Shown: piece after piece, positions 63,226 to 64,000 of the stretch
Position numbering within the stretch: the stretch's first letter is position 1
Layout: each line of letters starts with the position of its first letter
NCBI RefSeq assembly: GCF_900106095.1
Contig: NZ_FNUD01000002.1
Span: 744,001-808,000, forward strand
Direction: 5' to 3'
Length of the DNA: 64,000 bases
Source of the DNA: Pseudomonas deceptionensis
Lineage (GTDB): Bacteria > Pseudomonadota > Gammaproteobacteria > Pseudomonadales > Pseudomonadaceae
Notes under the pieces: model-generated
The model's database searches: none
What the model was told of the DNA's origin: nothing
Seen by the model: the letters and a program-made list of their open reading frames with translations, nothing else
Program-made: the position numbers and the translations under genes

Positions 63226-64000
63226 TTAGATGCCCAGGCAGAGATATTTGATTTCCAGGTAATCTTCAATGCCGTACTTGGAGCCTTCACGGCCCAGGCC
63301 CGAAGCCTTGATACCGCCGAACGGCGCGACTTCGTTGGAGATCAGGCCGGTGTTCACACCCACCATGCCGTACTCCAGGGCTTCAGCCACACGGAACACA
63401 CGGCTCAAGTCGCGGGCATAGAAATACGACGCCAGACCGAACTCGGTGTCGTTGGCCATTGCGATCACTTCAGCTTCGTCTTTGAAGCGGAACAGTGGCG
63501 CCAGCGGGCCGAAGGTTTCTTCCTTCGCCACGGCTGCGTTTTTCGGCACGTTGATCAGAATGGTCGGCTCGAAGAAGCTGCCTTCCAGGCTGTTGCCGCC
63601 GGCCAGCAGGGTGGCGCCTTTGCTCAGTGCGTCAGCGATGTGCTCTTTGACCTTGGCCACGGCCTTGTCGTCGATCAGGGGGCCTGTGGTGGTGCCTTCG
63701 TCCAGACCGTTGCCGATCTTGAGCTTGGCCACGGCCACTTTCAGTTTTTCAGCGAACGCGTCGTAGACCGAATCCTGAATGTACAGGCGGTTGGCGCAAA
63801 CGCAGGTCTGGCCATTGTTGCGATATTTGGAAATGATCGCGCCTTCGACGGCCTTATCCAGGTCCGCGTCGTCGAACACGATGAAAGGTGCGTTGCCGCC
63901 CAGTTCCAGCGACACTTTCTTGATGTCTTTGGCGCATTCGGCCATCAGTTGACGACCGATTTCGGTCGAGCCGGTGAAGGACAGTTTGCGCACGATCGGG
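63226..64000 (-). CDS. gabD: Succinate-semialdehyde dehydrogenase [NADP+], C-terminal part
   Basis: 258 complete codons of a frame that enters from beyond the window end. The catalytic glutamate lies in VSLELGGNAPFIV and the catalytic cysteine in NNGQTCVCANRLY. The end DYLEIKYLCLGI is the GabD C-terminus. The enzyme oxidises succinate semialdehyde from GabT to succinate. The start is outside the window. Confidence 0.95.
   Translation of the reverse strand, partial: PIVRKLSFTGSTEIGRQLMAECAKDIKKVSLELGGNAPFIVFDDADLDKAVEGAIISKYRNNGQTCVCANRLYIQDSVYDAFAEKLKVAVAKLKIGNGLDEGTTTGPLIDDKAVAKVKEHIADALSKGATLLAGGNSLEGSFFEPTILINVPKNAAVAKEETFGPLAPLFRFKDEAEVIAMANDTEFGLASYFYARDLSRVFRVAEALEYGMVGVNTGLISNEVAPFGGIKASGLGREGSKYGIEDYLEIKYLCLGI

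Overview
The window is chromosomal DNA from a gamma-proteobacterium of the genus Pseudomonas, most likely the P. fluorescens/P. fragi side of the genus. The evidence is gene content and order (gcvT-gcvH, ubiH-pepP, zapA-6S RNA, ubiD-rho-trxA, ppx/ppk, algP-algQ-dsbH, hemYXDC-algR, argH), Pseudomonas-specific proteins (AlgP, AlgQ, AlgR, a DUF2388 protein, DesA) and extragenic palindromes of the REP type. From memory, the order from gcvT to argH follows the P. aeruginosa PAO1 segment of roughly PA5213-PA5263, with lineage-specific insertions. No tRNA, rRNA, insertion sequence, prophage or CRISPR array was found.

Layout: 0-2 kb holds the tail of a GspE/PilB-type ATPase, a qmcA-nfeD membrane-quality pair and a DUF2388 secreted protein. 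2.2-5 kb holds an ArnB-like aminotransferase convergent with gcvT-gcvH; gcvP is absent. 5-8 kb is an Fe(III) ABC importer (fused permease and FutA/FbpA-like binding protein). 8-12.4 kb is a ubiquinone hydroxylase pair, pepP and a YgfB-family gene. 12.6-14.9 kb is zapB-like, zapA, 6S RNA, a 5-formyl-THF cyclo-ligase, an unlisted 49-codon membrane gene and an EVE-domain gene. 15-19.8 kb is a HlyD/RbbA-like exporter operon. 19.9-26.7 kb holds small secreted proteins, a ChaC-like cyclotransferase, a PagP-like barrel, ubiD plus a reductase, rho and trxA. 27-29.8 kb is a polar amino-acid ABC importer. 30-34 kb is convergent ppx and ppk. 34.3-37.4 kb holds DedA, a sterol-desaturase-like protein, elbB and yaiI.

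The most unusual part is about 37.5-40.03 kb, a compact AT-rich island between yaiI and an FTR1/cytochrome c iron permease. One arm (minus strand) has a single-chain PheRS-like ligase (PheS catalytic core joined to a PheT-type FDX-ACB domain), preceded by a 55-codon ORF with a perfect Shine-Dalgarno sequence. The divergent arm (plus strand) has a 33-codon peptide gene whose C-terminus is rich in W, A and P, followed 7 bp later by an M29-peptidase/NicX-like metalloenzyme. Small peptide plus amino-acid-activating enzyme plus metal enzyme looks like an uncharacterised peptide-modifying or natural-product system. A function cannot be assigned from sequence alone.

40-64 kb continues with the FTR1 permease, a LysE exporter, a short MscS channel with an ABC-F factor, algP, an FKBP isomerase, algQ, dsbH, the hemC-hemD-hemX-hemY heme operon, algR (with no adjacent algZ/fimS kinase), argH, a GST, a GGDEF/EAL phosphodiesterase, the desA desaturase, an HDOD regulator and the gabDT GABA-catabolism pair, cut by the window end. 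Start sites were moved from the longest reading frame where a Shine-Dalgarno site or family length required it.
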